Positions 9,007-17,049 of a stretch of 64,000 nt of DNA are shown here, in pieces (position 1 is the stretch's first letter; every line of letters starts with the position of its first letter). The notes under the pieces are model-generated. The model had not been told where the DNA came from and did no database searches. It worked only from the letters and a program-made list of their open reading frames with translations. A program made the position numbers and the translations under genes. This DNA comes from Pseudooceanicola atlanticus. Lineage in GTDB: Bacteria > Pseudomonadota > Alphaproteobacteria > Rhodobacterales > Rhodobacteraceae. The stretch lies in assembly GCF_000768315.1 (NCBI RefSeq), contig NZ_AQQX01000002.1, positions 310,001-374,000 on the forward strand. Direction: 5' to 3'.

Positions 9007-9975
9007 TTGAATATATTTCTGAAACCGGCCCTGGCCGGGCTGGTATCCTGTGCCCTGATGTCAGGCGCGGCCCTGGCCGAGAGCCATGCCGACATGAGCT
9101 GGACCGAAAGCAAATACGGCCCCGACGACGAGATCGGCGCGGCCAACCTGCTGACGCCGGAGCGGGCAAAAATGGCCGCAGAGCTGGTGACCGAGGGCAA
9201 GACCTATTCGCTGGGCCTGACGCTGGACAGTTCCGTCCCCGCCTTTGCACCACGGTCGATGTCGATCGCGATCCTGCAGCCCGGCCAGGTCAACAATTCC
9301 GGTCTGGGCCCGACCGAGACGACCTATAACGACGACATCTTCATGGGGTGGCTGGGCATCGGATCGCAGATCGACGGGCTGGGCCATATCGGGGTCGATC
9401 ACACCTATTACAACGGGTTCGAAGGGTCGGATTTCGTGGCTGCCGACGGGATGACCAAGCTGGGCATCGAGAAGGTTCCGCCGATCGTGACCCGGGGCGT
9501 GCTGCTGAACATGGCCGCCTATTACGGGCAGGACATGCTGGACGAGGGCACCGCCTATACCCGCGAGGACATCATGGCCGCTGCCGACCAGCAGGGCGTG
9601 GAGATTCGCGAGGGCGACGTGGTGCTGTTCCATTCCGGCTGGCTGGACCTGCTGAAGGAAGAGACCCGGGATGCGGCCCGCTATGGCTCGGTCGAGCCGG
9701 GGCTGGGCAAGACCGGCGCCGAATACCTGGCCGAGATCGGGGTCGTCGCCGTGGGCGCCGATACCTGGGGGCTGGAGGCCGTGCCCTTCGAGGAAGGCGT
9801 CGGCGTGTTCGAGGTGCACCAGATCCTGCTGGCGCATAACGGGATCTACATCCTTGAAAACATGGTCACCGAGGAAATGGCCGCCGATGGCGTGACGGAG
9901 TTCATGTTCGTCCTGGGCCAGGCCAAGGTGCGCGGCGCCGTCCAGATGATCATCAATCCGGTGGCGATCCGGTAG
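9007..9975 (+). CDS. Secreted cyclase-family (PF04199) metal-dependent hydrolase
   Basis: A 322-residue protein starting at TTG 9007, chosen because GGGAGGAGAG lies 6 bases upstream and translation gives a clean signal peptide (LNIFLKPALAGLVSCALMSG then ALAES). The mature part matches the kynurenine formamidase/isatin hydrolase superfamily: GSQIDGLGHIG near residue 120 replaces the usual HxGTHxDxPxH metal motif, keeping only part of it, so activity may be altered. GVLLNMAA and DVVLFHSGW are further family blocks. Substrate unknown. An in-frame ATG at 8956 would remove the signal peptide from the N-terminus and is rejected. Confidence 0.82.
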   Translation: MNIFLKPALAGLVSCALMSGAALAESHADMSWTESKYGPDDEIGAANLLTPERAKMAAELVTEGKTYSLGLTLDSSVPAFAPRSMSIAILQPGQVNNSGLGPTETTYNDDIFMGWLGIGSQIDGLGHIGVDHTYYNGFEGSDFVAADGMTKLGIEKVPPIVTRGVLLNMAAYYGQDMLDEGTAYTREDIMAAADQQGVEIREGDVVLFHSGWLDLLKEETRDAARYGSVEPGLGKTGAEYLAEIGVVAVGADTWGLEAVPFEEGVGVFEVHQILLAHNGIYILENMVTEEMAADGVTEFMFVLGQAKVRGAVQMIINPVAIR

Positions 9976-9997
9976 GAGGCCACGGTACGTCGCCGGA

Positions 9998-10029
9998 CGG
10001 ATGGTGGGCCTTTCGGGGCCCGCCATCCG
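9998..10029. terminator. Long GC hairpin after cyclase-family gene
   Basis: CGGATGGTGGGCC at 9998-10010 pairs with GGCCCGCCATCCG at 10017-10029 with one T-G wobble. It lies 23 bases past the stop. No T-tract follows, so it may protect the 3' end or act with the terminator at 10088. Confidence 0.45.
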
Positions 10030-10087
10030 ATCAGGCCATGGGAGCGAAGGGTAACGACAGTCGAAGCCATAGCACCGGCGACGGCAG

Positions 10088-10125
10088 CGGGCGGGTCCGA
10101 CAGGGTCCGCCCGTCTTGTTTTTTT
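10088..10125 (+). terminator. Rho-independent terminator
   Basis: CGGGCGG (10088-10094) pairs with CCGCCCG (10107-10113), followed by TCTTG and seven T. It is the strongest plus-strand terminator in the window and would end the cyclase-family transcript. Confidence 0.75.
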
Positions 10126-10324
10126 CGCCGTTTTGTTTTTGGCCTTTCTGTATTCGCCCGTTCTGGGTTCGGCGTCGCCTGTCGCCACGGAAACCGACCG
10201 GCGACCGTCCCTGCCCGTCACAAGGCTTGACCCGGGGCGGTTCGGCGGGTGCAGATGGAACCGGGGCGGTCCCTCGCCCTGGCGCGGCCGCCCGGCGCGC
10301 CTGTTTTCGCAAACGAGTGAGACC

Positions 10325-10753
10325 ATGACCCTGGATCTGCCCCTGCGCCTGTCGCGCACCATTCCCGCCGAACGGGAGAAGGTCTTTGACGCCTGGCTGG
10401 ACCCGGCACTGATGCAGATATTCCTCTGCCCCGAAGAGGGCAGCATGGCAAAGGTCAAGAACAATGCGACCGAGGGCGGGCGCTTTGACATCCTGATGGA
10501 GGGCGGCCCCGATGACGAGGGCGTGCCGCATTGGGGCGAGTATCGCGTCATCGACCGGCCGGAGCGGCTGGATTTCACCTGGAACTCCCCGCATGCCGCG
10601 CCGGACAGCCTGGTTCACCTGACCTTCGAGGACAGCAAGGACGGCACGCATGTCCGGCTGGTCCACGATTGCTTTCCGTCCGAAGAGGCACGGGACGGGC
10701 ATGAAAAGGGCTGGACCTCGATCCTGGAAAAGCTGGAAGCGGCGCTGGACTGA
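10325..10753 (+). CDS. SRPBCC/AHSA1 family protein
   Basis: A 142-residue single-domain protein of the Bet v1-like START superfamily: RLSRTIPAEREKVFDAWLDP at the start, GGRFDILMEGG and YRVIDRPERLDFTW in the middle, and a C-terminal helix GWTSILEKLEAALD. AHSA1-like bacterial proteins bind hydrophobic ligands in a cavity; ligand unknown. ATG 10325 is chosen from where the domain starts. Confidence 0.85.
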   Translation: MTLDLPLRLSRTIPAEREKVFDAWLDPALMQIFLCPEEGSMAKVKNNATEGGRFDILMEGGPDDEGVPHWGEYRVIDRPERLDFTWNSPHAAPDSLVHLTFEDSKDGTHVRLVHDCFPSEEARDGHEKGWTSILEKLEAALD

Positions 10754-10802
10754 CTGGTCCAGAAATGACCGGAGTGGGCTGGCAGCCAACCGGACCGGCG
10801 CC

Positions 10803-11777
10803 TTACGGCGCGCGGCGCAGGTCGGGATGCAGCGCGGTGCCCAGCATGTGGTCGCTGTTGTGGATCACGTGATGGGCGGTGGACACGATCTTGGGATCGG
10901 GCGCATGGGCGATGCGGTGATCCTTGCCGGGATAGTCGATCGAGCTGAGAAAATGCAGCATGCAGTTCAACCGGGCGCGTTTCTTGTCGTCGGACTTGAT
11001 GATCGTCCAGGGCGCATCGGCGGTGTCGGTGTAGAAGAACATCGCCTCCTTCGCCTCGGTGTAATCCTCCCACTTGTCGAGGCTGGCCTTGTCGATGGGT
11101 GACAATTTCCAGCGTTTCAGCGGGTCGGTTTCGCGGGCCAGGAAGCGGGCGCGCTGTTCTTCCTGCGTGACGGAGAACCAGTACTTGTAGAGCCGGATGC
11201 CCGACCGGGTCAGCATCCGCTCCAGTTCCGGCGTCTGGCGCATGAATTCGAGGTACTCGGTCGGCTCGCAGAAGCCCATGACCCGTTCGACACCGGCGCG
11301 GTTGTACCAGGACCGGTCATACAGCACCATTTCGCCCGAAGTAGGCAGGTGCTCGACATAGCGCTGGAAGAACCACTGGCCCTTTTCTGCCTCGCTCGGC
11401 TTGTTCAGCGCCACGACGCGGGCGTGACGCGGGTTCAGATGTTCGGTGAACCGCTTGATCGTGCCGCCCTTGCCGGCGGCGTCGCGGCCTTCGAACAGAA
11501 GCACGAATTTCTCGCCGCTCTCCTGCGCCCAGAGCTGCACCTTGAGAAGTTCGGCCTGCAACTTGGCCTTCATCGACTCGTAGCTGCGGCGCGACATCCG
11601 CTTGTCATAGGGGTAATCCCCGGCCTCGAAGGCCCGGCGCAGGGCATCGGTCGAGGTGGGGGAGGCCACGGGCGGCTGCACCTCTTCGACGGGTGCGGCA
11701 ACAGCGGACGGTACGGCCTGCAGGATCGGTTCGGAGGCGTCGGTCGTGCTGGGATCATTGGAGAGGGTCTGCGTCAT
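10803..11777 (-). CDS. ppk2: Polyphosphate kinase 2
   Basis: A 324-residue PPK2 that transfers phosphate between polyphosphate and nucleoside diphosphates. The P-loop GRDAAGKGG lies near residue 97, the lid region YDRSWYNRAGVERVMGF follows, and RARFLARETDPLKRWKLSP is conserved in class I PPK2. About 50 N-terminal residues are Pro/Ala-rich and probably disordered. I choose ATG 11777 because AGGAGG sits 6 bases upstream; ATG 11804 lacks one. Class I members prefer GDP or ADP, and direction depends on conditions. Confidence 0.93.
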   Translation of the reverse strand: MTQTLSNDPSTTDASEPILQAVPSAVAAPVEEVQPPVASPTSTDALRRAFEAGDYPYDKRMSRRSYESMKAKLQAELLKVQLWAQESGEKFVLLFEGRDAAGKGGTIKRFTEHLNPRHARVVALNKPSEAEKGQWFFQRYVEHLPTSGEMVLYDRSWYNRAGVERVMGFCEPTEYLEFMRQTPELERMLTRSGIRLYKYWFSVTQEEQRARFLARETDPLKRWKLSPIDKASLDKWEDYTEAKEAMFFYTDTADAPWTIIKSDDKKRARLNCMLHFLSSIDYPGKDHRIAHAPDPKIVSTAHHVIHNSDHMLGTALHPDLRRAP

Positions 11778-11899
11778 CGGGGCCTCCTGCAGGGACGGGA
11801 TCAATCTGTGTGAACGAGCCGATCCTAGCCGCCTGACGCGGCATCCGCCTTGATCGGGGTCAAGATCGCGGTAGGCTCCGCCGCAGGGAGGATTTCACG

Positions 11900-12775
11900 A
11901 TGCATGAACGCGATATAACGCTGCGCGGGCGGCGCTTTCACCTGAGGGAATGGGGCAGCGGGGCGGATCACCCGACTGTGCTGATGCTGCATGGCTTCCC
12001 CGAGTTCGGCGGCGCCTGGGAAGGGCTGGCAGAGCGTCTGTCGGACCGGTTCCATTGCGTGGCCCCCGACCAGCGCGGCTTTGGCCAGAGCGATGCCCCG
12101 GCAGAGGTCGAGGCCTACAGGATCACTGAACTGGTCGGCGACATGGCCGCGCTGATCGAAACGCTGGGCGGCCCGCTGATCGTCATCGGGCACGATTGGG
12201 GCGCGGCAGTGGCCTATGGGCTGGCGACGATGCGACCCGACCTGGTGGAGCGGCTGATCATCCTGAACGGCGTGCATCCCGGCCCCTTCCAGAAGGCGCT
12301 GGCCACGGGCGGGCCGCAGGCGGAGGCGTCGCAATACATGCTCTATCTGCGTCGTGACGGGTCGGAGGAGCGGCTGGCGGCGGACAATTACGCCAAGCTT
12401 CTGGCGCTCTTCGCCGAACACATGGATTTCAGCTGGATGACGCCGGAGCTTCGCGAGCGCTACATCGCGGAATGGTCGCGGCCCGGACGGCTGCGCGGCA
12501 TGGTGAACTGGTACCGCGCCTCGGGGGTGAAGATCCCCGCCCCGGGGGAGGTGCTCGATATACCCGATCTGCCCGTCGACAAGTTCCATGTGCCGATGCC
12601 GCATCTGCTGATCTGGGGGCCGGGCGATACCGCGCTGCTACCCGAGGCGACCGAGGGTCTGGAGGCCTATTGCGCCGACCTGACCCGGATCGAGATCCCC
12701 GGCGCCGATCACTGGGTGATCCACCAGGAAACCGATGCCGTCGCCGGCCATATCCGCGACTGGTTGCAGCGCTAA
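11900..12775 (+). CDS. Alpha/beta hydrolase, epoxide hydrolase-like
   Basis: A 291-residue soluble hydrolase. HGFPE at 31-35 forms the oxyanion hole, D99 in GHDWGA is the nucleophile expected for epoxide hydrolases, and H271 in GADHWVIH completes the triad. The cap contains tyrosines (NWYRAS) consistent with epoxide ring activation. Haloalkane dehalogenases share the Asp nucleophile, so the substrate is uncertain. The start ATG 11900 has AGGGAGGATTT upstream. Confidence 0.88.
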   Translation: MHERDITLRGRRFHLREWGSGADHPTVLMLHGFPEFGGAWEGLAERLSDRFHCVAPDQRGFGQSDAPAEVEAYRITELVGDMAALIETLGGPLIVIGHDWGAAVAYGLATMRPDLVERLIILNGVHPGPFQKALATGGPQAEASQYMLYLRRDGSEERLAADNYAKLLALFAEHMDFSWMTPELRERYIAEWSRPGRLRGMVNWYRASGVKIPAPGEVLDIPDLPVDKFHVPMPHLLIWGPGDTALLPEATEGLEAYCADLTRIEIPGADHWVIHQETDAVAGHIRDWLQR

Positions 12776-12837
12776 GGCAGGTCGTCTGTGCATCTTTGCA
12801 CTTGTCTGTGCCGCGTCGCGGTGATCTGATCGGCGCG

Positions 12838-12996
12838 TTCTCAGGGCGGGGCGGAATTCCCCACCGGCGGTATGCGGGCGACGCCCCGTAAGCCCGCGAG
12901 CGCCCCGGCCCGGCCAAGATGGCTCCGGGGGTCAGCAGACCAGGTGAGAGGCCTGGGCCGACGGTCATAGTCCGGATGGAAGAGAACGAGCGACGC
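12838..12996 (+). ncRNA. FMN riboswitch (RFN element)
   Basis: The conserved RFN blocks are all present in order: AGGGCGGGG then CCCCACCGGCGG near 12843-12870, AGCCCGCGAGCG near 12891, GTCAGCAGACCAGGTGAGA near 12932, GCCGACGGTCATAGTCCGGA near 12957 and the closing GGAAGAGAACGA near 12978. This is an aptamer for flavin mononucleotide, here 70 bases upstream of ribH. FMN binding is expected to switch off lumazine synthase synthesis. No T-tract follows, so control is probably at translation (see 13021-13060). Confidence 0.95.
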
Positions 12997-13020
12997 GGCC
13001 CCATCGGGCGGCGTGGCCCG

Positions 13021-13060
13021 TGATCGCCTTGGGTGACGTGTCTGTTGCGAAAGGAGATCA
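13021..13060 (+). promoter_or_regulatory. ribH: Ribosome-binding-site sequestering helix of the FMN riboswitch
   Basis: TGATCGCCTT at 13021-13030 can pair with AAGGAGATCA at 13051-13060 with one mismatch. The 3' arm is the Shine-Dalgarno sequence of ribH, 2 bases before its ATG, so the helix would block translation. This is the likely expression platform, inferred from complementarity. Confidence 0.6.
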
Positions 13061-13062
13061 CC

Positions 13063-13497
13063 ATGACACACACCCGCTATGCCTTCATCAAGGCCAACTG
13101 GCATTCCGATATCGTCACCCGCGCATTGGACGGGTTCTGCGAGCTGATCCCGGCGGACCAGGTCGATGTCTACGACGTGCCCGGCGCCTTCGAGATGCCG
13201 TTGCTGGCACGCGACCTGGCCGCGTCGGGGCGCTATGCGGCGGTGGCCGCGGCGGCGCTGGTCGTCGATGGCGGCATCTACCGGCATGATTTCGTGGCTC
13301 AGGCCGTGGTCGACGGGCTGATGCGTGCGGGCCTCGACAGTGGCGTGCCGGTCCTGTCGGTGTCGCTGACCCCGCATCATTTCCAGGAAACCCAGCATCA
13401 CACCCGCATCTATGCCGAGCATTTCGTCCAGAAGGGGCGCGAGGCGGCAGAGGCGGCGCTGATGATCGGCCGGACGCGGGCGGCGCTGGCCGCCTGA
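13063..13497 (+). CDS. ribH: 6,7-dimethyl-8-ribityllumazine synthase, RibH2-like
   Basis: A 144-residue lumazine synthase, the penultimate step of riboflavin synthesis. FIKANWHSDIV at the N-terminus, DVPGAFEMPLLA and the catalytic-region VDGGIYRHDFVAQAVVDGL are visible. The NWHSDI start and absence of the usual tail resemble the type II (decameric) enzyme of Brucella and rhizobia, which is also riboswitch-controlled. ATG 13063 follows AAGGAG; the frame to 13033 is not preceded by one. It is solitary, away from other rib genes. Confidence 0.93.
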   Translation: MTHTRYAFIKANWHSDIVTRALDGFCELIPADQVDVYDVPGAFEMPLLARDLAASGRYAAVAAAALVVDGGIYRHDFVAQAVVDGLMRAGLDSGVPVLSVSLTPHHFQETQHHTRIYAEHFVQKGREAAEAALMIGRTRAALAA

Positions 13498-13672
13498 TCC
13501 GGCCCCGGCAGCACGCTGACGGCGGCAAGAGCCACATTGGCCGAAGGGTCAATGGCAAGAGCCTGTCAGGACGCCGCATCCGCGGGCTTGGCGAAACCGG
13601 CGAGGCGGATCAGGATGGGGTAACTTGCGACCCGATCCAACCCGCCCGCCACCGCCACCCGGAGCCCGACAC

Positions 13673-14332
13673 ATGAGCGACGCCTTCGATCAGCTGATCC
13701 CCGATGCGCAGGATTTCTGCCGGCGCCTGGCCGACAACAACACCCGCGACTGGTACCAGGACCACAAGGACGAATATACCACCCGGCTGAAACGCCCGGC
13801 GGAATTGCTGCTGGATACGCTGCGCCCGCGGCTGGCGGCGCTGACCGGCGGCCCGGCCCGCACCAAGCTGTTCCGGATCAACCGCGACCTGCGTTTCGCC
13901 AAGGGCCAGCCGCCCTACAAGGATTACCTGCACATGCTTTGGTACGCGCCCGATGACGGGCTGGCCCCGCTGGGCTGGTTCCTGGGCATCGAGAAGACGC
14001 GCGTCCGGGTCGGGGCCGGATACATGAGCCTGGAGGGCGCCGCGCTGACCCGCTGGCGCGAGGTGATGGGCGGCGACGCGGGCGCCGAGATCGCCGCCGG
14101 GATCGAGGCCGAACTGGCCAGCGGCGCGGAGATGCGGGAGCCGGCGCTGAAGCGCGTTCCCTCCCCCTACGGCCAGGATCACCCGCGCGGCGCATTCCTG
14201 CGGCGCAAGGGCATGGCGGTCTTTCGTGACATCCCCGCCCCCGAAACGGACCTGCCCGGCGCGGTGATGGCGGAGTTCGAAGGGCTCTGGCCCATCTTCG
14301 GCCCGCTTCACGCGGCGCTCAACCGCCTTTGA
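13673..14332 (+). CDS. DUF2461 (TIGR02453) family protein
   Basis: A 219-residue soluble protein with the DUF2461 signatures: FCRRLADNNTRDWYQDHKDEY near residue 15, RTKLFRINRDLRFAKGQPPYKDY near 60, and a C-terminal ALKRVPSPYGQDHPRGAFLRRKGM block. Function unknown across the family. The 175-base gap upstream from ribH contains nothing else I can support. Confidence 0.85.
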   Translation: MSDAFDQLIPDAQDFCRRLADNNTRDWYQDHKDEYTTRLKRPAELLLDTLRPRLAALTGGPARTKLFRINRDLRFAKGQPPYKDYLHMLWYAPDDGLAPLGWFLGIEKTRVRVGAGYMSLEGAALTRWREVMGGDAGAEIAAGIEAELASGAEMREPALKRVPSPYGQDHPRGAFLRRKGMAVFRDIPAPETDLPGAVMAEFEGLWPIFGPLHAALNRL

Positions 14333-14433
14333 AGCCAACACTGAGATCGACGTAATCCAAAGGAGCGCCGCAAGCGGCGCATTTCCTCTACTCGGTATTT
14401 TGCGCTGCAAAATCCCTCGGATTGCCTCCGGCG

Positions 14434-14456
14434 GGAGTATTTTTGGCAAGATGAAG
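14434..14456 (+). repeat. GC-hairpin/GATGAA intergenic repeat, copy 2
   Basis: GGAGTATTTTTGGC followed by AAGATGAAG. It matches copies at 7201 and 18448 and lies between the DUF2461 gene and parE; a CTCCGGCGG stem half precedes it. Noncoding. Confidence 0.7.
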
Positions 14457-14543
14457 CTTCGTGGAGGCGCAGGCCTGCATCCATGGCTTGTAGGGACCGG
14501 TGCGGGCCTGCCATAATGGGGCAAACAACGAAAAGAGCTTCCC

Positions 14544-16502
14544 ATGGCCGACGATCTGCTGAGCGAGACAGTTTCCGATACCTATGACGCCTCCTCCATC
14601 GAGGTTCTGGAGGGGCTGGAGCCCGTTCGAAAACGGCCCGGCATGTATATTGGCGGCACCGATGAACGGGCGCTGCACCACCTTGTGGCCGAGGTCCTGG
14701 ACAATTCCATGGACGAGGCTGTGGCGGGTCATGCCAACCGGATCGAGGTGGAGCTGCACGCGGACAATTCGATCACCATCCGCGACAATGGCCGCGGCAT
14801 GCCCTTCGATCCACATCCCAAGTTTCCCGGCAAGTCGGCACTGGAAGTGATCCTGTGCACGCTGCATGCGGGCGGCAAGTTTTCCGGCAAAAGCTATGAG
14901 ACTTCAGGCGGTTTGCACGGTGTCGGCGCATCGGTCGTGAACGCGCTGTCGGATTCGCTGGTCGTCCAGGTGGCGCGCGACCGCAAGCTGGTGGAGCAGC
15001 GGTTTTCCCGTGGCACGCCGCTGGGCCCGCTGGAGGAAATCGGCGCGGCCCCGAACCGGCGCGGCACCACCACGACCTTTCATCCCGACGCCGAGATCTT
15101 CGGGTCGCACAAGTTCAAGCCGGCGCGGCTGTTCAAGTCGATCCGGTCCAAGGCCTACCTGTTCTCGGGCGTCGAGATCCGCTGGAAAAGCGCGGTCGAA
15201 GATGGCGAGACGCCGCAGGAGGCCGTGTTCCACTTCCCCGGCGGCCTGGCCGATTACCTGAAGGAATCACTGACCGGGGCGATGACCTATTCCGACGAGG
15301 CCTTTGCGGGCCGCGTGGATTTCCAGGGCCGCTTCGGCGTGCCGGGCCGCGTGGAATGGGCGATCAACTGGACGCCGGTGCGGGACGGGTTCGTGCAATC
15401 CTATTGTAACACCGTGCCCACGCCCGAGGGCGGCACCCATGTGGCGGGGTTCTGGGCCGCGATCCTGAAGGGGATCAAGGCCTATGGCGAGCTGGTCAAC
15501 AACCGCAAGGCCGCGCAGATCACCCGTGACGACCTGATGGCCGGGGGCTGCGCGCTGGTGTCGTGCTTTATCCGCGAGCCGGAATTCGTCGGCCAGACCA
15601 AGGACCGGCTGGCCACCGTCGAGGCGCAGCGCCTGGTGGAAAACGCCGTGCGCGACCATTTCGACAACTGGCTGGCCGCAGACACGAAATCCGCCGGCGC
15701 GATCCTGGATTTCCTCATCCTGCGGGCCGAGGAGCGGCAGCGCCGCCGCCAGGAAAAGGAAACCCAGCGGAAAACGGCGACCAAGAAGCTGCGCCTGCCC
15801 GGCAAGCTGACCGATTGTACCGCGACCAACCGCGACGGGACCGAGCTGTTCATCGTCGAGGGCGATTCGGCCGGCGGCTCGGCCAAGATGGGGCGCGACC
15901 GGAAGACCCAGGCGCTGTTGCCGCTGAAGGGCAAGATCCTGAACGTGCTGGGCGCGGCCAGCAACAAGATCGGCACCAACCAGGAAATCAACGACCTGTG
16001 CCAGGCCATGGGCGTTGGCATCGGCACCAAGTTCAACATCGACGATCTGCGCTATGACAAGATCATCATCATGACCGACGCGGATGTCGACGGCGCGCAT
16101 ATCGCGTCGCTGCTGATGACCTTCTTCTTCACCCAGATGCGGCCGCTGATCGACAAGGGGCACCTCTACCTGGCCTGTCCGCCGCTTTACCGCCTGACGC
16201 AGGGCGCGACCCGCGTCTATTGCGCCGACGAGGCCGAGCGCGACGCCTGGCTGGAAAAGGGCCTGGGCGGCAAGGGCAAGATCGAGGTGAGCCGCTTCAA
16301 GGGCCTGGGCGAGATGGACGCCAAGGACCTGAAAGAGACCACCATGGACGCGAAGACCCGCAAGCTGATCCGCGTGACGGTGGACGAGGATGCGCCGGGC
16401 GAGACCGGTGACCTGGTGGAACGGCTTATGGGCAAGAAACCCGAGATGCGGTTCCAGTACATCCAGGAAAACGCACGCTTCGTCGAAGGGCTGGACGTCT
16501 AG
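14544..16502 (+). CDS. parE: DNA topoisomerase IV subunit B
   Basis: A 652-residue ATPase subunit of topoisomerase IV, which separates replicated chromosomes. The GHKL ATPase domain shows EVLDNSMDEAVAG, RDNGRGMP and GLHGVGASVVNALS; the TOPRIM domain shows FIVEGDSAGGSAKMGRDR and MTDADVDGAHI; the C-terminus ends with the ParE-type RFQYIQENARFVEGLDV. The short GDLVERLMGKKPEMRF region and absence of the GyrB-specific insert favour ParE over GyrB. ATG 14544 matches the family start. Confidence 0.97.
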   Translation: MADDLLSETVSDTYDASSIEVLEGLEPVRKRPGMYIGGTDERALHHLVAEVLDNSMDEAVAGHANRIEVELHADNSITIRDNGRGMPFDPHPKFPGKSALEVILCTLHAGGKFSGKSYETSGGLHGVGASVVNALSDSLVVQVARDRKLVEQRFSRGTPLGPLEEIGAAPNRRGTTTTFHPDAEIFGSHKFKPARLFKSIRSKAYLFSGVEIRWKSAVEDGETPQEAVFHFPGGLADYLKESLTGAMTYSDEAFAGRVDFQGRFGVPGRVEWAINWTPVRDGFVQSYCNTVPTPEGGTHVAGFWAAILKGIKAYGELVNNRKAAQITRDDLMAGGCALVSCFIREPEFVGQTKDRLATVEAQRLVENAVRDHFDNWLAADTKSAGAILDFLILRAEERQRRRQEKETQRKTATKKLRLPGKLTDCTATNRDGTELFIVEGDSAGGSAKMGRDRKTQALLPLKGKILNVLGAASNKIGTNQEINDLCQAMGVGIGTKFNIDDLRYDKIIIMTDADVDGAHIASLLMTFFFTQMRPLIDKGHLYLACPPLYRLTQGATRVYCADEAERDAWLEKGLGGKGKIEVSRFKGLGEMDAKDLKETTMDAKTRKLIRVTVDEDAPGETGDLVERLMGKKPEMRFQYIQENARFVEGLDV

Positions 16503-16656
16503 CCTGTTGAATTTGCTCTTTTAAGAGATTGTGAAGATTTGCGGCCACGGTCGCGGGGTCTTCGCATTTCCGTCACGTTTCTGCCCGGATTGGCGGGATA
16601 ACTGTCCTTTGTCTCACTCAACGGGTCGCTGCGGCCCGGCAGGCAAAGGCAAGGGA

Positions 16657-17049
16657 ATGAAGAAATTGCTGCACAGGTTCCGTACCGGGGAAGACGGAAC
16701 CGCCACCATCGAATCGGTCCTCTGGATACCGATCTTCGTCTGGATCCTCGTCCTGATCGTCAACGCGTCGATGATCATCTTCGAGAAGAACCAGGCCTAC
16801 CGCATCGTCCAGAATGCCAACCGCATCCTGTCGACCGGCTACATGCAGACCGAAGCGGAAGTCGAAAGCTACATCGCGGCACAGCTTCAGGACATCGCCC
16901 CCTCGGCATCGGTGACCACCACGATCGCGAACGGGGTCGTGACCTCGGACGTGTCCTACCAGGTGTCGGATGTCTTCATGCCCCATGTGGTGACGGAATT
17001 GCTGAACGTCTGGGTGACGATCTCGGCGCAACATTTCATGGAGTACTGA
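16657..17049 (+). CDS. TadE-like pilus/pseudopilin protein
   Basis: A 130-residue protein with the TadE pattern: short basic N-terminus (MKKLLHRFRTGEDG), then TATIESVLWIPIFVWILVLIVN as a prepilin-like segment with Glu at +5, and a mostly extracytoplasmic C-terminal part. ATG 16657 is chosen because the pseudopilin leader starts there. It overlaps the following Tad gene by one base. No other tad/flp genes are nearby, so the secretion machinery must be elsewhere. Confidence 0.82.
   Translation: MKKLLHRFRTGEDGTATIESVLWIPIFVWILVLIVNASMIIFEKNQAYRIVQNANRILSTGYMQTEAEVESYIAAQLQDIAPSASVTTTIANGVVTSDVSYQVSDVFMPHVVTELLNVWVTISAQHFMEY

Larger units (their letters stand above)
9976..10324. other. 349-base intergenic region with two hairpins
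   Basis: Between the cyclase-family gene and the SRPBCC gene I see the hairpins at 9998-10029 and 10088-10125 and a T-rich stretch to about 10140. The SRPBCC frame is open upstream to 10133 but that extension has no ribosome binding site or conserved features, so I treat it as noncoding. Confidence 0.6.

Noticed and set aside
10133-10324. N-terminal extension of the SRPBCC protein
   Set aside because: The extra 64 residues are Arg/Pro-rich, follow a terminator and lack a ribosome binding site; the domain starts at 10325.
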